From the NCBI RefSeq assembly GCF_007018905.1, contig NZ_CP041402.1, positions 2,220,001-2,284,000 on the forward strand: DNA of 64,000 nucleotides. Reading direction: 5' to 3'. The DNA comes from Tardiphaga sp. vice304 (GTDB lineage: Bacteria; Pseudomonadota; Alphaproteobacteria; Rhizobiales; Xanthobacteraceae). Positions 19,028-31,151 of this stretch are shown here, in pieces (position 1 is the stretch's first letter; each line of letters opens with the position of its first letter). The translations under genes were made by a program, and so were the position numbers. Under the pieces are notes generated by a model. That model saw only the letters and a program-made list of their open reading frames with translations. It was not told the DNA's origin and ran no database searches.

Positions 19028-20794
19028 ATGACACTCAATCTCACCCCCCCGGATATCGCCGAACTCAAGCCCCGCATCACCGTGTTCGGTGTCGGCGGCG
19101 CCGGCGGCAATGCCGTCAACAACATGATCACCGCCGGCCTGATGGGCGTCGACTTCGTCGTCGCCAACACCGACGCGCAGGCGCTGACGATGTCGAAAGC
19201 GCAGCGCATCGTGCAGATGGGCACCGTCGTGACCCAGGGCCTCGGCGCCGGTTCGCAGCCGGACGTCGGTGCGGCCGCCGCGCAGGAAGTGATCGACGAG
19301 ATCCGCGATCACCTGTCGGGCGCCAACATGGTGTTCGTGACCTGCGGCATGGGCGGCGGCACCGGCACCGGTGCAGCCCCCGTCATCGCCAAGACCGCGC
19401 GCGACATGGGCATCCTCACCGTCGGTGTGGTGACCAAGCCGTTCCACTTCGAAGGCCAGCGCCGCATGCGCACCGCCGAGTCCGGCATTGCCGAACTGCA
19501 CAAGGTGGTCGACACGCTCTTGATCATCCCGAACCAGAACCTGTTCCGGGTTGCCAACGAGAAGACCACCTTCGCCGACGCCTTCGCGATGGCCGACCAG
19601 GTGCTGTATTCGGGCGTCGCCTGCATCACCGATCTGATGGTCAAGGAAGGCCTCATCAACCTCGACTTCGCCGACGTCCGCGCCGTGATGCGCGAAATGG
19701 GCAAGGCGATGATGGGCACCGGCGAGGCCACCGGCGAGAAGCGCGCGCTGACCGCGGCCGAAGCCGCGATCGCCAACCCGCTGATCGATGATTCCTCGAT
19801 GAAGGGCGCCCGCGGCCTCTTGATCTCGATCACCGGCGGCAAGGACTTGACGCTGTTCGAAGTCGACGAAGCCGCGACCCGCATTCGTGAAGAAGTCGAT
19901 GCCGACGCCAACATCATCGTCGGCGCGACCTTCGACGAGACCCTCGACGGCGTGATCCGCGTCTCCGTGGTGGCCACCGGCATCGACCAGTCGCTGCTGG
20001 CCCGCAATGCCGCGGCGCCTGCCGCCGCCGTGACCAATGCCGTCGCCGCCAACCCGGACAACCGTCTCGCCGACCTGACCGCCAAGCTGCGCGCCGACAA
20101 TCAGCGCGCCGTCGCCTCTTCGGCACAGCAGGCCGACGCGCCGCGCCCGGCCGCCGCACCCGCGCCGCGTGCGCCAGCCAGCAACCATGAACGTGCCGCT
20201 CTGGCCGCCATCGCCGCCGCGGTTTCCCCGGACGCCCACCTGCCGGTCGCCCAGGTTTCCAGCCAGCCGGCCTCCTATGGTGACGTGACCGTGCGTCCGA
20301 TCGCCCAGAAGCCGTCGCTGTTCCCGGAGACCGCCCCGCGCATGGAAGCCCATGAGCCGGCGCCGCCCGAGCAGTTCATCCCGCAGGCCGCCGAACGCGC
20401 CCCGCTGCGCGCGCCCCGGATGCCGAAATTCGACGAACTGCCGATGACGGCGCAGAACGAGATCCGCCAGGCCCGCGGCGAGACCTCGGAAGACGAGCCG
20501 CAGAAGGTGCGGATGTCGCTGCTGCAGCGTCTCGCCAATGTCGGCCTCGGCCGCCGCGAAGAGGACTCCGAGCCGGCCCGCCAAGCGCCGGCGATGGCCC
20601 CGATGCCGCCGCTGCCGGAACGCAAGCCGCAGCGCAGCGTCTCGCAGCAGATGGGGGAGCCGGTGTCGGAATACGCCCGCCGTCCGGCGCCGCAGGGTCT
20701 GGATCAGCATGGCCGCCCCGCACCTGTGGCCCCCGCGCCACAGGGCGACGACCATCTTGATATCCCGGCCTTCCTGCGCCGCCAGACCAACTGA
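19028..20794 (+). CDS. ftsZ: Cell division GTPase FtsZ with long C-terminal linker
   Basis: 588 residues, about 200 more than enterobacterial FtsZ. The tubulin-like domain (1-320) has the GTP-binding signature [10 protein letters not shown] at 109-118 and the T7 loop [11 protein letters not shown]. Residues 325-575 form an Ala/Pro/Arg-rich, low-complexity linker. The C-terminal peptide [11 protein letters not shown] at 578-588 binds FtsA and other partners. Long linkers are common in Rhizobiales and Caulobacterales. A GAGAGG ribosome site lies seven bases ahead, and a strong terminator follows 26 bases downstream. Confidence 0.97.
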   Translation: MTLNLTPPDIAELKPRITVFGVGGAGGNAVNNMITAGLMGVDFVVANTDAQALTMSKAQRIVQMGTVVTQGLGAGSQPDVGAAAAQEVIDEIRDHLSGANMVFVTCGMGGGTGTGAAPVIAKTARDMGILTVGVVTKPFHFEGQRRMRTAESGIAELHKVVDTLLIIPNQNLFRVANEKTTFADAFAMADQVLYSGVACITDLMVKEGLINLDFADVRAVMREMGKAMMGTGEATGEKRALTAAEAAIANPLIDDSSMKGARGLLISITGGKDLTLFEVDEAATRIREEVDADANIIVGATFDETLDGVIRVSVVATGIDQSLLARNAAAPAAAVTNAVAANPDNRLADLTAKLRADNQRAVASSAQQADAPRPAAAPAPRAPASNHERAALAAIAAAVSPDAHLPVAQVSSQPASYGDVTVRPIAQKPSLFPETAPRMEAHEPAPPEQFIPQAAERAPLRAPRMPKFDELPMTAQNEIRQARGETSEDEPQKVRMSLLQRLANVGLGRREEDSEPARQAPAMAPMPPLPERKPQRSVSQQMGEPVSEYARRPAPQGLDQHGRPAPVAPAPQGDDHLDIPAFLRRQTN

Positions 20795-20819
20795 GCTTTG
20801 TTACAATCATGACGACGAC

Positions 20820-20849
20820 AAAGGCCCCGGCAGCGATGCCGGGGCCTTT
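20820..20849 (+). terminator. Terminator after ftsZ
   Basis: aaaggccccggca and tgccggggccttt form a perfect 13-bp stem closed by gcga, followed by tgtcttt. It should end the ftsQAZ transcript, so lpxC probably uses its own promoter. Confidence 0.85.
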
Positions 20850-21116
20850 GTCTTTGCTGCGCTGCCGCATCAAACTCTTTGTTAAGTATCTGAATTTAAA
20901 ACATTAATCAGGTATTTGCGATTTCGCGTGGATTTGAAACATGCGGAAACGATGGCAAAGTCGGTCAACGCTTGGCTCGAATGCGGCGGACGTTGGGTAA
21001 CAATCAGTAAAAAAGCGTGAGTTGGCGCACTTTGTGGCAGCCGGTATGGTTGCCGCGACTCGGGGAATTCAGAAACGCCGGTCGGCAGATCTGAGTGAGT
21101 CGCAGGTGGGGTTAGA
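20850..21116 (+). promoter_or_regulatory. Long upstream region and leader of lpxC
   Basis: 267 bases free of genes between the ftsZ terminator and lpxC. The part at 20875-20930 is clearly AT-rich (gttaagtatctgaatttaaa) and is the best place for the lpxC promoter. If so, the leader would exceed 150 bases. No sigma-70 boxes with ideal spacing could be fixed by eye. AGGTGGGG at 21104-21111 serves as the ribosome site for the ATG at 21117. Confidence 0.4.
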
Positions 21117-22076
21117 ATGAAATTCAGTCGTCAAACAACGCTTTGGTCGCAAGCCACCGTCACGGGTGTCGGCGTCCATTCCGGTTTGCCCGTCAGTCTG
21201 ACCCTGTCCCCCGCGCCTGTCGATGCAGGCTTTATTTTTGTCCGTACCGGCCTCGATGGTCCGGACCGCGAAATCACCGCGAACGCCAAATCCGTCACCG
21301 CCACTGCCTTCGCCACCGTGCTCGGCGATCGCGAAGGTCCGCTGGTTTCCACCGCCGAACACGTTCTCGCCGCCTTGCGCGGCATGGGCGTCGATAACGC
21401 CACCATCGAAGTCGATGGCCCGGAAGTGCCGATCATGGACGGCTCCGCCGCCCCCTTCGTCGCCGCCATCGACCAGGCCGGCATCGTCGAGCAGGCCGCC
21501 CGCCGCCGCTTCATCCAGGTGCTCAAGCCGGTGCAGGTCGCGATCGGCGATTCGTTCGGCGAAATTCGCCCTCATGCAGCGGGCTTCCGCGCCGAAGTCG
21601 AAATCGATTTCGCCAATCCCATCATCGGCCGCCAGAACTACATCCTCGACCTCAACCCGCAGAGCTTCCGCCGCGACATCGCGCGTGCCCGCACCTTCGG
21701 CTGCATGAACGATGTCACCCGCCTGTGGAGCGCCGGTTTCGCGCTCGGCGCCTCGTTCGACAATTCGGTGGTCTTCGACGACGACCGCCTGCTCAACACC
21801 GAAGGCCTGCGCTTCACCGACGAATGCGTCCGCCACAAGGTGCTGGACGTGGTCGGCGATCTCGCACTGGCCGGCCTGCCGCTGCTGGGCGCCTACCGTT
21901 CGGTCCGCGGCGGCCACAAGCTCAACAACGCGGTTCTGATGGCGTTGATGGCCGATCGCTCGGCCTGGAAGATCGTCGAAGCCGACCAGGTCGCAGCCCG
22001 CCGTCCGCGCGCCGAGGTTGCCGGCGGCATGCTCGGCGGCATGATCGCCCCGGCCTTCGGCCCCGACGTTTCCTGA
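21117..22076 (+). CDS. lpxC: UDP-3-O-acyl-GlcNAc deacetylase LpxC
   Basis: 319-residue zinc amidase performing the committed step of lipid A synthesis. All active-site residues are seen: E81-H82 in TAEHVLAAL, the zinc pair H240/D244 in HKVLD, and the general acid H267 in GGHKLN. The MDGSAAPF segment and the ARTFGCMNDV loop match the family, with Cys at a position usually Phe in enterobacterial enzymes. Placement right after ftsZ is standard for alphaproteobacteria and links outer-membrane and division supply. Confidence 0.96.
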   Translation: MKFSRQTTLWSQATVTGVGVHSGLPVSLTLSPAPVDAGFIFVRTGLDGPDREITANAKSVTATAFATVLGDREGPLVSTAEHVLAALRGMGVDNATIEVDGPEVPIMDGSAAPFVAAIDQAGIVEQAARRRFIQVLKPVQVAIGDSFGEIRPHAAGFRAEVEIDFANPIIGRQNYILDLNPQSFRRDIARARTFGCMNDVTRLWSAGFALGASFDNSVVFDDDRLLNTEGLRFTDECVRHKVLDVVGDLALAGLPLLGAYRSVRGGHKLNNAVLMALMADRSAWKIVEADQVAARRPRAEVAGGMLGGMIAPAFGPDVS

Positions 22077-22304
22077 CACGCTTGCCCGGACGTCTTGGCG
22101 TCCCGACACCTCCGGTAACTATAACCCGCTGTATTGCCGCCATCTTCGCCTTAATCCCGGCGAAAAGGCTGCGTATCCGGTTGGTTAACGGAATTTATCA
22201 GGCTAAACAGGCGCGCGGTCTTGGCAGCTACGGGCACGTAGCCGGCTAGTCCGCATTTCAGCGTTGAACGCGCAGGCACCGCATACAGGCGTCAGGTCTC
22301 ATCT

Positions 22305-23186
22305 ATGTCGACACAGCGTATCCCGCTCGAATCGCGCAGCTCCTTCCGCCGGCTGGTGTTGGCCTTGGGCCTCATCGGCTTCGCCGTTCCGCTCAGCGGC
22401 TGCGGCACCGGCGCGCTGTGGGACAAGTTTGCGTCCAAGGACGAGACCTTCGTCGAGGAGCCCGCCGACAAGCTCTATAATGAGGGCCTTTACCTCATGA
22501 ACCAGAGCAAGGATCCGAAGGCCGCGGCGAAGAAGTTCGAGGAAGTCGATCGCCAGCATCCCTATTCCGACTGGGCCCGCAAATCGCTGTTGATGTCGTC
22601 CTACGCAGCCTATGAAGCGGGCGACTACGACACCGCGATCGGGTCGGCGACGCGCTACGTCACGCTGCATCCCGGCAGCCAGGACGCCGCTTACGCGCAA
22701 TATCTGATCGCCGCCTCGCATTACGACCAGATCCCCGACATTTCCCGCGATCAGGGCCGCACCGAAAAGGCGATGGCCGCGCTCGAGGAAGTGGTGCGCA
22801 AATATCCGACCTCGGAATACGCCACCTCCGCCAAGAAGAAGCTGGAAGGCGCCCGTGACCAGCTGGCCGGCAAGGAAATGTCGGTCGGCCGCTATTACGC
22901 GGACAAGCGCGACTACACCGCCGCCATCAACCGCTTCAAGACCGTCGTGACGCAGTACCAGACCACCCGCCACGTCGAGGAAGCCCTCATGCGCCTTACC
23001 GAGGCCTATATGGCGATCGGCATCGTCGGCGAGGCGCAGACCGCCGCCGCCGTGCTTGGCCACAACTTTCCTGACAGCAAGTGGTACAAAGACGCCTATA
23101 ATCTTGTAAAGTCCGGCGGTCTCGAGCCGAGCGAGAACAAGGGGTCTTACCTGAGCAAGGCCTTCAAGCGATTTGGCCTCGGTTAG
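22305..23186 (+). CDS. bamD: Outer-membrane assembly lipoprotein BamD
   Basis: 293 residues. The signal peptide ends in the lipobox L-S-G-C33, so the mature protein is a lipoprotein of the BAM complex. Residues 50-270 form tetratricopeptide-like repeats, e.g. LYNEGLYLMNQSKDPKAA and AYEAGDYDTAIGSATRY. BamD works with BamA to insert beta-barrel proteins into the outer membrane. The order lpxC-bamD-recN is conserved in Rhizobiales. Its stop is 13 bases before recN. Confidence 0.93.
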   Translation: MSTQRIPLESRSSFRRLVLALGLIGFAVPLSGCGTGALWDKFASKDETFVEEPADKLYNEGLYLMNQSKDPKAAAKKFEEVDRQHPYSDWARKSLLMSSYAAYEAGDYDTAIGSATRYVTLHPGSQDAAYAQYLIAASHYDQIPDISRDQGRTEKAMAALEEVVRKYPTSEYATSAKKKLEGARDQLAGKEMSVGRYYADKRDYTAAINRFKTVVTQYQTTRHVEEALMRLTEAYMAIGIVGEAQTAAAVLGHNFPDSKWYKDAYNLVKSGGLEPSENKGSYLSKAFKRFGLG

Positions 23187-23199
23187 GAACTAGACCCCC

Positions 23200-24870
23200 A
23201 TGCTGGCCCGTCTTTCGATCCGTGACATCGTCCTGATCGAACGGCTCGATATCGAGTTTGCCCGCGGTTTGGCGGTGCTGACCGGCGAGACCGGCGCAGG
23301 TAAATCCATTCTTCTCGATGCTTTCGCGCTGGCGCTGGGTGGCCGCGGCGATGCCGGGCTCGTCCGCCACGGCGTCGAACAGGGCCAGGTCACGGCGGTG
23401 TTCGACCTCGCGAAGGGCCACCCCGCGCTGGCGATTCTCGCCGCCAACGGCTTTGAAGACACCGGCGAGATGATCCTGCGCCGCGTGCAGCTTGCCGACG
23501 GCCGTACCCGCGCCTTCATCAACGACCAGTCCGCCTCGGTGCAGACGCTGAAATCGGTCGGCGCAGCCTTGGTCGAGATCCACGGCCAGCACGACGAGCG
23601 CGCTTTGGTCGACGCCGCCACGCACCGCCGGCTGCTCGATGCCTTCGCCGGCCTGGACAAGGACGTGCTTTCTCTCGAATCGCTCTGGGAGGCCCGCAAG
23701 GCCGCCTACGCAACGCTGGAGGCGCACCGCGCCAACATGGAGCGCGCTGCCCGCGACGCCGACTATCTGCGCCATGCCGCGGACGAGCTGAAGAAGCTGA
23801 AGCCCAAGGACGGCGAGGAGACCCAGCTTGCGGATCGTCGCACCGGCATGATGCAGGGCGAGAAGATCGCCGCCGACCTGCGCGAGGCGCAGGACGCCGT
23901 CTCCGGCCACCATTCGCCGATATCGACGCTGGCCGCCGCGGTACGCCGGCTGGAGCGCCGCGCCGGATCGTCGCCCGCTCTGGTCGAGCCCGCCGTGAAG
24001 GCGATCGACGTCGCCATCAACGCGCTGGAGGAGGCCGACCAGCACCTCACCGCAGCCCTGATCGCCGCCGACTTCGATCCCTCCGAGCTGGAGCGCATCG
24101 AGGAGCGGCTGTTCGCGCTGCGCGCCGCGGCGCGCAAATATTCGACGCCGGTGGATGGCCTGGCCGCGCTGGCCGCAAAGTTCATAGCGGACGTCGCGAC
24201 CATCGATGCCGGCGCCGGGCAGTTGCAGGGGCTGGAGACCGCCGCTGCCACTGCCGATGGCAAGTACAGCGCCGCGGCCGCCAAGCTGTCGGCATCTCGC
24301 ACCAAGGCGGCCGAGAAGCTCAACAAGGCGGTCAGCGCCGAATTGGCGCCGCTCAAGCTGGAGCGCGCCAAATTCATGACCCAGGTCGAGACGGACGCGA
24401 AGAACCCGGGGCCGCAGGGTATCGACCGCGTCGAGTTCTGGGTGCAGACCAACCCCGGCACACGTGCCGGCCCAATGATGAAGGTCGCCTCCGGCGGCGA
24501 GCTGTCGCGCTTCCTGCTGGCGCTGAAAGTGGTGCTGTCCGACAAGGGCTCCGCACCCACGCTCGTGTTCGACGAGATCGACACCGGCGTCGGCGGTGCG
24601 GTGGCCGACGCCATCGGCGCGCGGCTGGCGCGCTTGGCCGGCAAGGTCCAGGTGATGGCGGTGACGCATGCGCCGCAGGTCGCGGCGCGTGCCGACCAGC
24701 ATCTGCTGATTTCCAAGGACGCGCTGGACAAGGGCAAGCGCGTCGCCACCAGCGTCAACACGCTGGCCGCCGACCCCCGCCGCGAGGAAATCGCCCGCAT
24801 GCTGGCGGGGGCAGAGATCACGGCGGAAGCCAGAGCCGCCGCCGACCGGCTGCTCAAGGGCGCGGCTTAA
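23200..24870 (+). CDS. recN: DNA repair ATPase RecN
   Basis: 556-residue SMC-like ATPase for double-strand-break repair. Walker A GETGAGKS is at residues 29-36. The central region (about 160-370) is a coiled coil rich in Ala, Glu and Lys. The C-terminal half has SGGELSRFLLALK, Walker B TLVFDEIDTGVGG, and VMAVTHAPQVAARAD. No LexA box of the GTTC-N7-GTTC type is seen in the short gap before it. It ends ten bases before the GIY-YIG element. Confidence 0.95.
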   Translation: MLARLSIRDIVLIERLDIEFARGLAVLTGETGAGKSILLDAFALALGGRGDAGLVRHGVEQGQVTAVFDLAKGHPALAILAANGFEDTGEMILRRVQLADGRTRAFINDQSASVQTLKSVGAALVEIHGQHDERALVDAATHRRLLDAFAGLDKDVLSLESLWEARKAAYATLEAHRANMERAARDADYLRHAADELKKLKPKDGEETQLADRRTGMMQGEKIAADLREAQDAVSGHHSPISTLAAAVRRLERRAGSSPALVEPAVKAIDVAINALEEADQHLTAALIAADFDPSELERIEERLFALRAAARKYSTPVDGLAALAAKFIADVATIDAGAGQLQGLETAAATADGKYSAAAAKLSASRTKAAEKLNKAVSAELAPLKLERAKFMTQVETDAKNPGPQGIDRVEFWVQTNPGTRAGPMMKVASGGELSRFLLALKVVLSDKGSAPTLVFDEIDTGVGGAVADAIGARLARLAGKVQVMAVTHAPQVAARADQHLLISKDALDKGKRVATSVNTLAADPRREEIARMLAGAEITAEARAAADRLLKGAA

Positions 24871-24880
24871 GCCAAAAACC

Positions 24881-27475
<2,595 letters not shown>

Positions 27476-27481
27476 TGTTTG

Positions 27482-27633
27482 CTTCCTTCCCTCTCCCCTT
27501 GTGGGAGAGGGAAGGATCGAACCGCGAAGCGGTTCGAGACGGGTGAGGGGTCGCCGCAAGCTCCGAGCCTGGTAACCCCTCATCCGTCACGGCCTGCGGC
27601 CGTGCCACCTTCTCCCACAAGGGGAGAAGGAAG
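27482..27633. repeat. Palindromic intergenic repeat, 'ccccttgtgggag' family, copy 2
   Basis: The gap between the converging ligA and exporter genes holds a second copy of the element seen after mraY. Outer ends ctctccccttgtgggagagg and ccttctcccacaaggggag are inverted, and inner hairpins are accgcgaagcggt and acggcctgcggccgt. The motif gacgggtgaggggt is shared with copy 1. Placed between two convergent genes, it may also act as a transcription barrier. Confidence 0.8.
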
Positions 27634-27644
27634 ACACCGCGTTG

Positions 27645-28925
27645 CTACAACAGCCCCGTCTCTTCGCCCTCCGCCTTCTCTATCATCGCTGCCGTCGCGA
27701 CCTTTCCGTTGCGCGGGATCAGGAAGAACATCGACGCGGCGCAGCCGAGCGACAGCACGACGAGCGAGATGTTGAGCGGGATCGCGGTCTGGAAATGGCC
27801 GCCGAGCCAGGCGCCGAACTGCGAGCACAGCGCGCCCAGCCCCATCTGCAGGAAGCCCATCATGCCTGACGCCGAGCCGGCGGCCTGCGGCCGGATGCTG
27901 AGCGCGCCGGCGGCGGCGTTCGACATCACGAAGGCATTGCCGAACATCACGATCATATGCGTGAGAAACAGCCAGGCCGGCTGCTGGTTCAGACCGGTGA
28001 GACCCCAGACGACGTTGAGCAGCGCGCCGACGAGCTGCAAAGCGAGGCCGAACCAGATCAGCTGCTCGATCGAGCGGCGCGGCGCCAGTCGCACGCAGAA
28101 CAAATTGCCGACCAGATAGGCGAAGCCCGAGGTGACGAACCACGCGCCGTATTCGGCGCCGCTGCGGCCCATCTGGTTGACCACCACATAGGGGCCGCCG
28201 CCGGCGAAGGTGAAGATGATCCAGGAGGCGATGACGTAGCACAGGAGATAGCCGACGAAGCTGCGGCTGTTGCCCAGCACCTTGAGGTCGGCGACGAAGC
28301 CGCCGCCGGCGACGCGCTCGCTGAAGCGACGGGTCTCCGGCAGCGCCACGGCGATGGCAAGCGTGATGACGATCGACACCGCGGTGATCACATAGAAGAT
28401 CGAGCGCCAGCCGAAGCCGATCTCCAGCAGGCCGCCGGCCAGCGGGCTCAGCATCTGGGCGATCATCATCACCGCGATGACCAGGCTGATCATCGCGCCG
28501 ACGCGGTGGCGCGGATAGAGGTCGCGGATGATGGCGCGGCTCATCACCATGCCGGTGGCGCCGCCGAGCGCCTGGAAAAAGCGTGCGGCGATCAGCTGCG
28601 GCAGCGTCTCGGCGAATACGCCGCCGATGCCGGCGATCACCATCAGGCAGAGCCCGGCAAGCAGCACCGGCCGCCTCCCGAAACGGTCCGACAGCGGCCC
28701 CATGATCAGCTGCGAGAACGCCAGCCCGACCATGAACAGCGACACCGTCATCTGCGCGATGGAGATGTCGCTGCCGAAGGTGCGCGCCAGCACCGGTAGC
28801 GCCGGCACCAGCATGTAGAGCGAGATCGGCGCGATGCCGGTCATCGCCACCAGCAACAGCAGCATCACGCGGGATGTCGAAGGGTCGATGGGGTCGGTCG
28901 TCGTCGCGGGCGTCGTGCCGTTCAC
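27645..28925 (-). CDS. Bcr/CflA-type drug exporter (MFS)
   Basis: About 426 residues with twelve hydrophobic segments. The DHA1 motif between segments 2 and 3 reads GPLSDRFGRRPVLL, and the second segment region has SLFMVGLAFSQLIMGP, both typical of the Bcr/CflA subfamily of proton-driven exporters. The substrate is unknown. The start chosen is GTG 11 bases after the upstream aminopeptidase stop; the first inner ATG would cut into segment 1. It is probably cotranscribed with the aminopeptidase. Confidence 0.85.
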   Translation of the reverse strand: MNGTTPATTTDPIDPSTSRVMLLLLVAMTGIAPISLYMLVPALPVLARTFGSDISIAQMTVSLFMVGLAFSQLIMGPLSDRFGRRPVLLAGLCLMVIAGIGGVFAETLPQLIAARFFQALGGATGMVMSRAIIRDLYPRHRVGAMISLVIAVMMIAQMLSPLAGGLLEIGFGWRSIFYVITAVSIVITLAIAVALPETRRFSERVAGGGFVADLKVLGNSRSFVGYLLCYVIASWIIFTFAGGGPYVVVNQMGRSGAEYGAWFVTSGFAYLVGNLFCVRLAPRRSIEQLIWFGLALQLVGALLNVVWGLTGLNQQPAWLFLTHMIVMFGNAFVMSNAAAGALSIRPQAAGSASGMMGFLQMGLGALCSQFGAWLGGHFQTAIPLNISLVVLSLGCAASMFFLIPRNGKVATAAMIEKAEGEETGLL

Positions 28926-28936
28926 ATCGAGCTTTC

Positions 28937-30778
28937 TTATTTTTGTGGCTGATCCAGCGGTTCGGTGGCGGCGTGCAGCCAGACCCGCGTCGGCTCGTCG
29001 TCGAGCAACGGCATCACCTCGCGGCGAACGCGGGCGTGATAGTCGTTGATCCACTTCAGCTCACGCAGGCTGATGCGGCCGGCATTGATCAGCCGGCGAT
29101 CGATCGGCGCCAGTGTCAGCGTTTCGAACTGGTTCATCGGCTGCTCGGCGCCGTCGATATCGGCCGCCACCACGAGCTCCAGATTTTCGATGCGGATGCC
29201 GAAGCCGTCTGCCTTGTAGTAGCCGGGCTCGTTCGAGAGGATCATGCCGCGCTTCAAGGGCGTGGTGCCGACTTTCGAAATCCGCGCCGGGCCTTCATGG
29301 ACCGACAAATAGCTGCCGACGCCGTGGCCGGTGCCGTGCGCGAAGTCGAGCCCGGCATGCCACAGGAACTGGCGCGCCAGCGTATCGAGTTGCGCGCCGG
29401 AGGTGCCATCGGGAAACGCCGCGCGGGCAATCGCGATATGACCGCGCAGCACGCGGGTGAAACGATCGCGCATCTCCTCGGTCGGCTCGCCGATCGCGAT
29501 GGTGCGGGTGACGTCGGTGGTGCCGTCTTCGTATTGCGCGCCGGAATCGATCAGCAGCAGGTCGCCAGGCGCGATGCGGCGGTTGGTCTTGCGGGTGACG
29601 CGGTAATGCACGATGGCGCCGTTCGGCCCGGTGCCGGCGATGGTCGGGAACGAGACGTCCTTCAGAGCGCCGGTGTCGCGGCGGAAGGTCTCCAGCGCCT
29701 CGACGGTATCGATCTCGAACAATCCGCCCTTCGGCGCCTCGCGGTCGATCCAGGCGAGGAAGCGCGCCAGCGCCACGGCGTCGCGGCGGTGCGCGGTCTG
29801 CGTGCCCTTGATCTCCACCGCGTTCTTGACGGCCTTGAGCAGCGCCACCGGATCATTGCCGCGCACCGGCCTGCCGCCGCTCGCGGTGATCAGCCGGCTC
29901 AGCGCGTCCGCCGCGGTGGCATTGTCGAGCGCGATCGATGCGCCGGCCGCCGCGAGTTCCGTCAAGGCGGCGGCAAGCGCGTCGGGCTCCTGCACCTCGG
30001 CGCAGGCCTCGAGATGCGCGCGTGCGCTATTGGAGAGCTTGCGGTGATCGATGAAGATCGTCGGCCGGCCGTCCTTCGGCACCAGCGCGTAGGACAGCGG
30101 CAGCGGCGTGTGGGAGACATCGGCGCCGCGAATGTTGAAGGTCCAGGCCACCGCATGTGAATCCGACAGCACCAGCGCATCGACCTTGAGTCTGGCGATC
30201 TCGGCGCGGATCCGGACCAGCTTGTCGGCCTCCGACTCGCCGGCAAATTCCAGCGCATGCACCGATACGGCGCCGAGCGGCGGCGACGGGCGTTCGCCCC
30301 ACACCGCATCGAGCGGGTTGTGGTCGACGGCGACCAGTTCGGCGCCGGCTTTGGCGCAGGCCGCGGCCAGCCGTTCGGCTGCCGCAGAAGTGTGCAGCCA
30401 CGGATCAAAACCAAGGCGGTCGCCGGCCTTCAGATGCTCGCCGAGCCATTGTTCCGGGGGCGGTTCGATCAGCGGCTCGACACGCCAGGCCCGCAGGTCG
30501 ATCTGTTTGGCGGCCTGCAGCGTGTAGCGGCCGTCGACGAACACCGCGGCCTCGTGCGCCAGCGCGATCGCCAGACCGGCCGAGCCGGTGAAGCCGGTGA
30601 GCCAGGCCAAGCGCTCCTCGGACGGCGGTACATATTCGTTCTGCTGCTGGTCCGCGCGGGGAATCACGAATCCGGTCAGCCCGGCGCGCAGCAGTTCCTC
30701 GCGAAACGCCGCCAGCCGCGCGGTCAGCGCGACGCCGCTTTCGGGCTCTTCAAAGGTCTGGAAAACGGCCTCGAACAT
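28937..30778 (-). CDS. M24B metallopeptidase, Xaa-Pro aminopeptidase
   Basis: 613-residue cytoplasmic aminopeptidase of the large eukaryotic-like type with two N-terminal creatinase-like domains and a C-terminal pita-bread catalytic domain. Metal ligands are visible: two aspartates in LLIDSGAQYEDGTTDVTRT, histidine in GTGHGVGSYLSVHEGP, and glutamates in SNEPGYY and GIRIENL. It releases N-terminal residues ahead of proline. First gene of a two-gene minus-strand operon; the 188-bp gap upstream also serves a divergent small gene. Confidence 0.92.
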   Translation of the reverse strand: MFEAVFQTFEEPESGVALTARLAAFREELLRAGLTGFVIPRADQQQNEYVPPSEERLAWLTGFTGSAGLAIALAHEAAVFVDGRYTLQAAKQIDLRAWRVEPLIEPPPEQWLGEHLKAGDRLGFDPWLHTSAAAERLAAACAKAGAELVAVDHNPLDAVWGERPSPPLGAVSVHALEFAGESEADKLVRIRAEIARLKVDALVLSDSHAVAWTFNIRGADVSHTPLPLSYALVPKDGRPTIFIDHRKLSNSARAHLEACAEVQEPDALAAALTELAAAGASIALDNATAADALSRLITASGGRPVRGNDPVALLKAVKNAVEIKGTQTAHRRDAVALARFLAWIDREAPKGGLFEIDTVEALETFRRDTGALKDVSFPTIAGTGPNGAIVHYRVTRKTNRRIAPGDLLLIDSGAQYEDGTTDVTRTIAIGEPTEEMRDRFTRVLRGHIAIARAAFPDGTSGAQLDTLARQFLWHAGLDFAHGTGHGVGSYLSVHEGPARISKVGTTPLKRGMILSNEPGYYKADGFGIRIENLELVVAADIDGAEQPMNQFETLTLAPIDRRLINAGRISLRELKWINDYHARVRREVMPLLDDEPTRVWLHAATEPLDQPQK

Positions 30779-30884
30779 GATGCGTTACCTTAAGTGGGCA
30801 CAATCGTGGCGGCAATCGAAGGGCAGGGTTGCGCCAGTCTGGCATAGATCGTGCTTGCATTATTTCAAGCACAAGTCGTCGCAT

Positions 30885-30910
30885 GGAACATTTGCACCGC
30901 AGCGTCCGTT
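30885..30910 (+). promoter_or_regulatory. EcfG-type promoter ahead of the 59-residue gene
   Basis: GGAAC (30885-30889) and CGTT (30907-30910) are separated by 17 bases, an exact fit to the GGAAC-N16/17-CGTT consensus used by the general stress sigma factor EcfG in alphaproteobacteria. It lies about 57 bases before the ATG at 30967 and points toward it. Confidence 0.6.
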
Positions 30911-30966
30911 GTCGGTGTGACAATGCTCCAACGAGAGTGTTTCAACTCAACGAAGAGGGGATACAC

Positions 30967-31146
30967 ATGCCTGCTTTTACGTTCGAGAAAATTGCCCCGC
31001 CGGTCCGGCGCGGTCCTCTGCCACCGATCGAAACCAAACAGCGCGGCGTCATCGTTCAGGTGCTCGGGCGATTCGTCGAAGCGCGCATCCAGCGCGCCGA
31101 GCGCATCGACAGCGCAGACCATACCGACAAGCCGCTTCCGAAGTAA
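30967..31146 (+). CDS. Small conserved-type hypothetical protein, probable stress gene
   Basis: 59 residues, preceded by GAAGAGGGG at suitable spacing. Pro-rich N-terminus (KIAPPVRRGPLPP) followed by a basic amphipathic segment, VIVQVLGRFVEARIQRAERI. No signal peptide or membrane segment. I do not recognise a family. It converges on prmA with a five-base gap. The EcfG-like promoter upstream suggests induction under general stress. Confidence 0.7.
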   Translation: MPAFTFEKIAPPVRRGPLPPIETKQRGVIVQVLGRFVEARIQRAERIDSADHTDKPLPK

Positions 31147-31151
31147 CGCAG

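Noticed and set aside
18887..20755. 622-codon open frame on the minus strand opposite ftsZ
   Set aside because: It mirrors ftsZ codon by codon in GC-rich DNA, is Gly/Arg/His-rich, and has no ribosome site or recognisable domain; ftsZ is certain.
20882..20899. Possible CtrA site upstream of lpxC
   Set aside because: The two TTAA half-sites are 10 bases apart, not the required 7.
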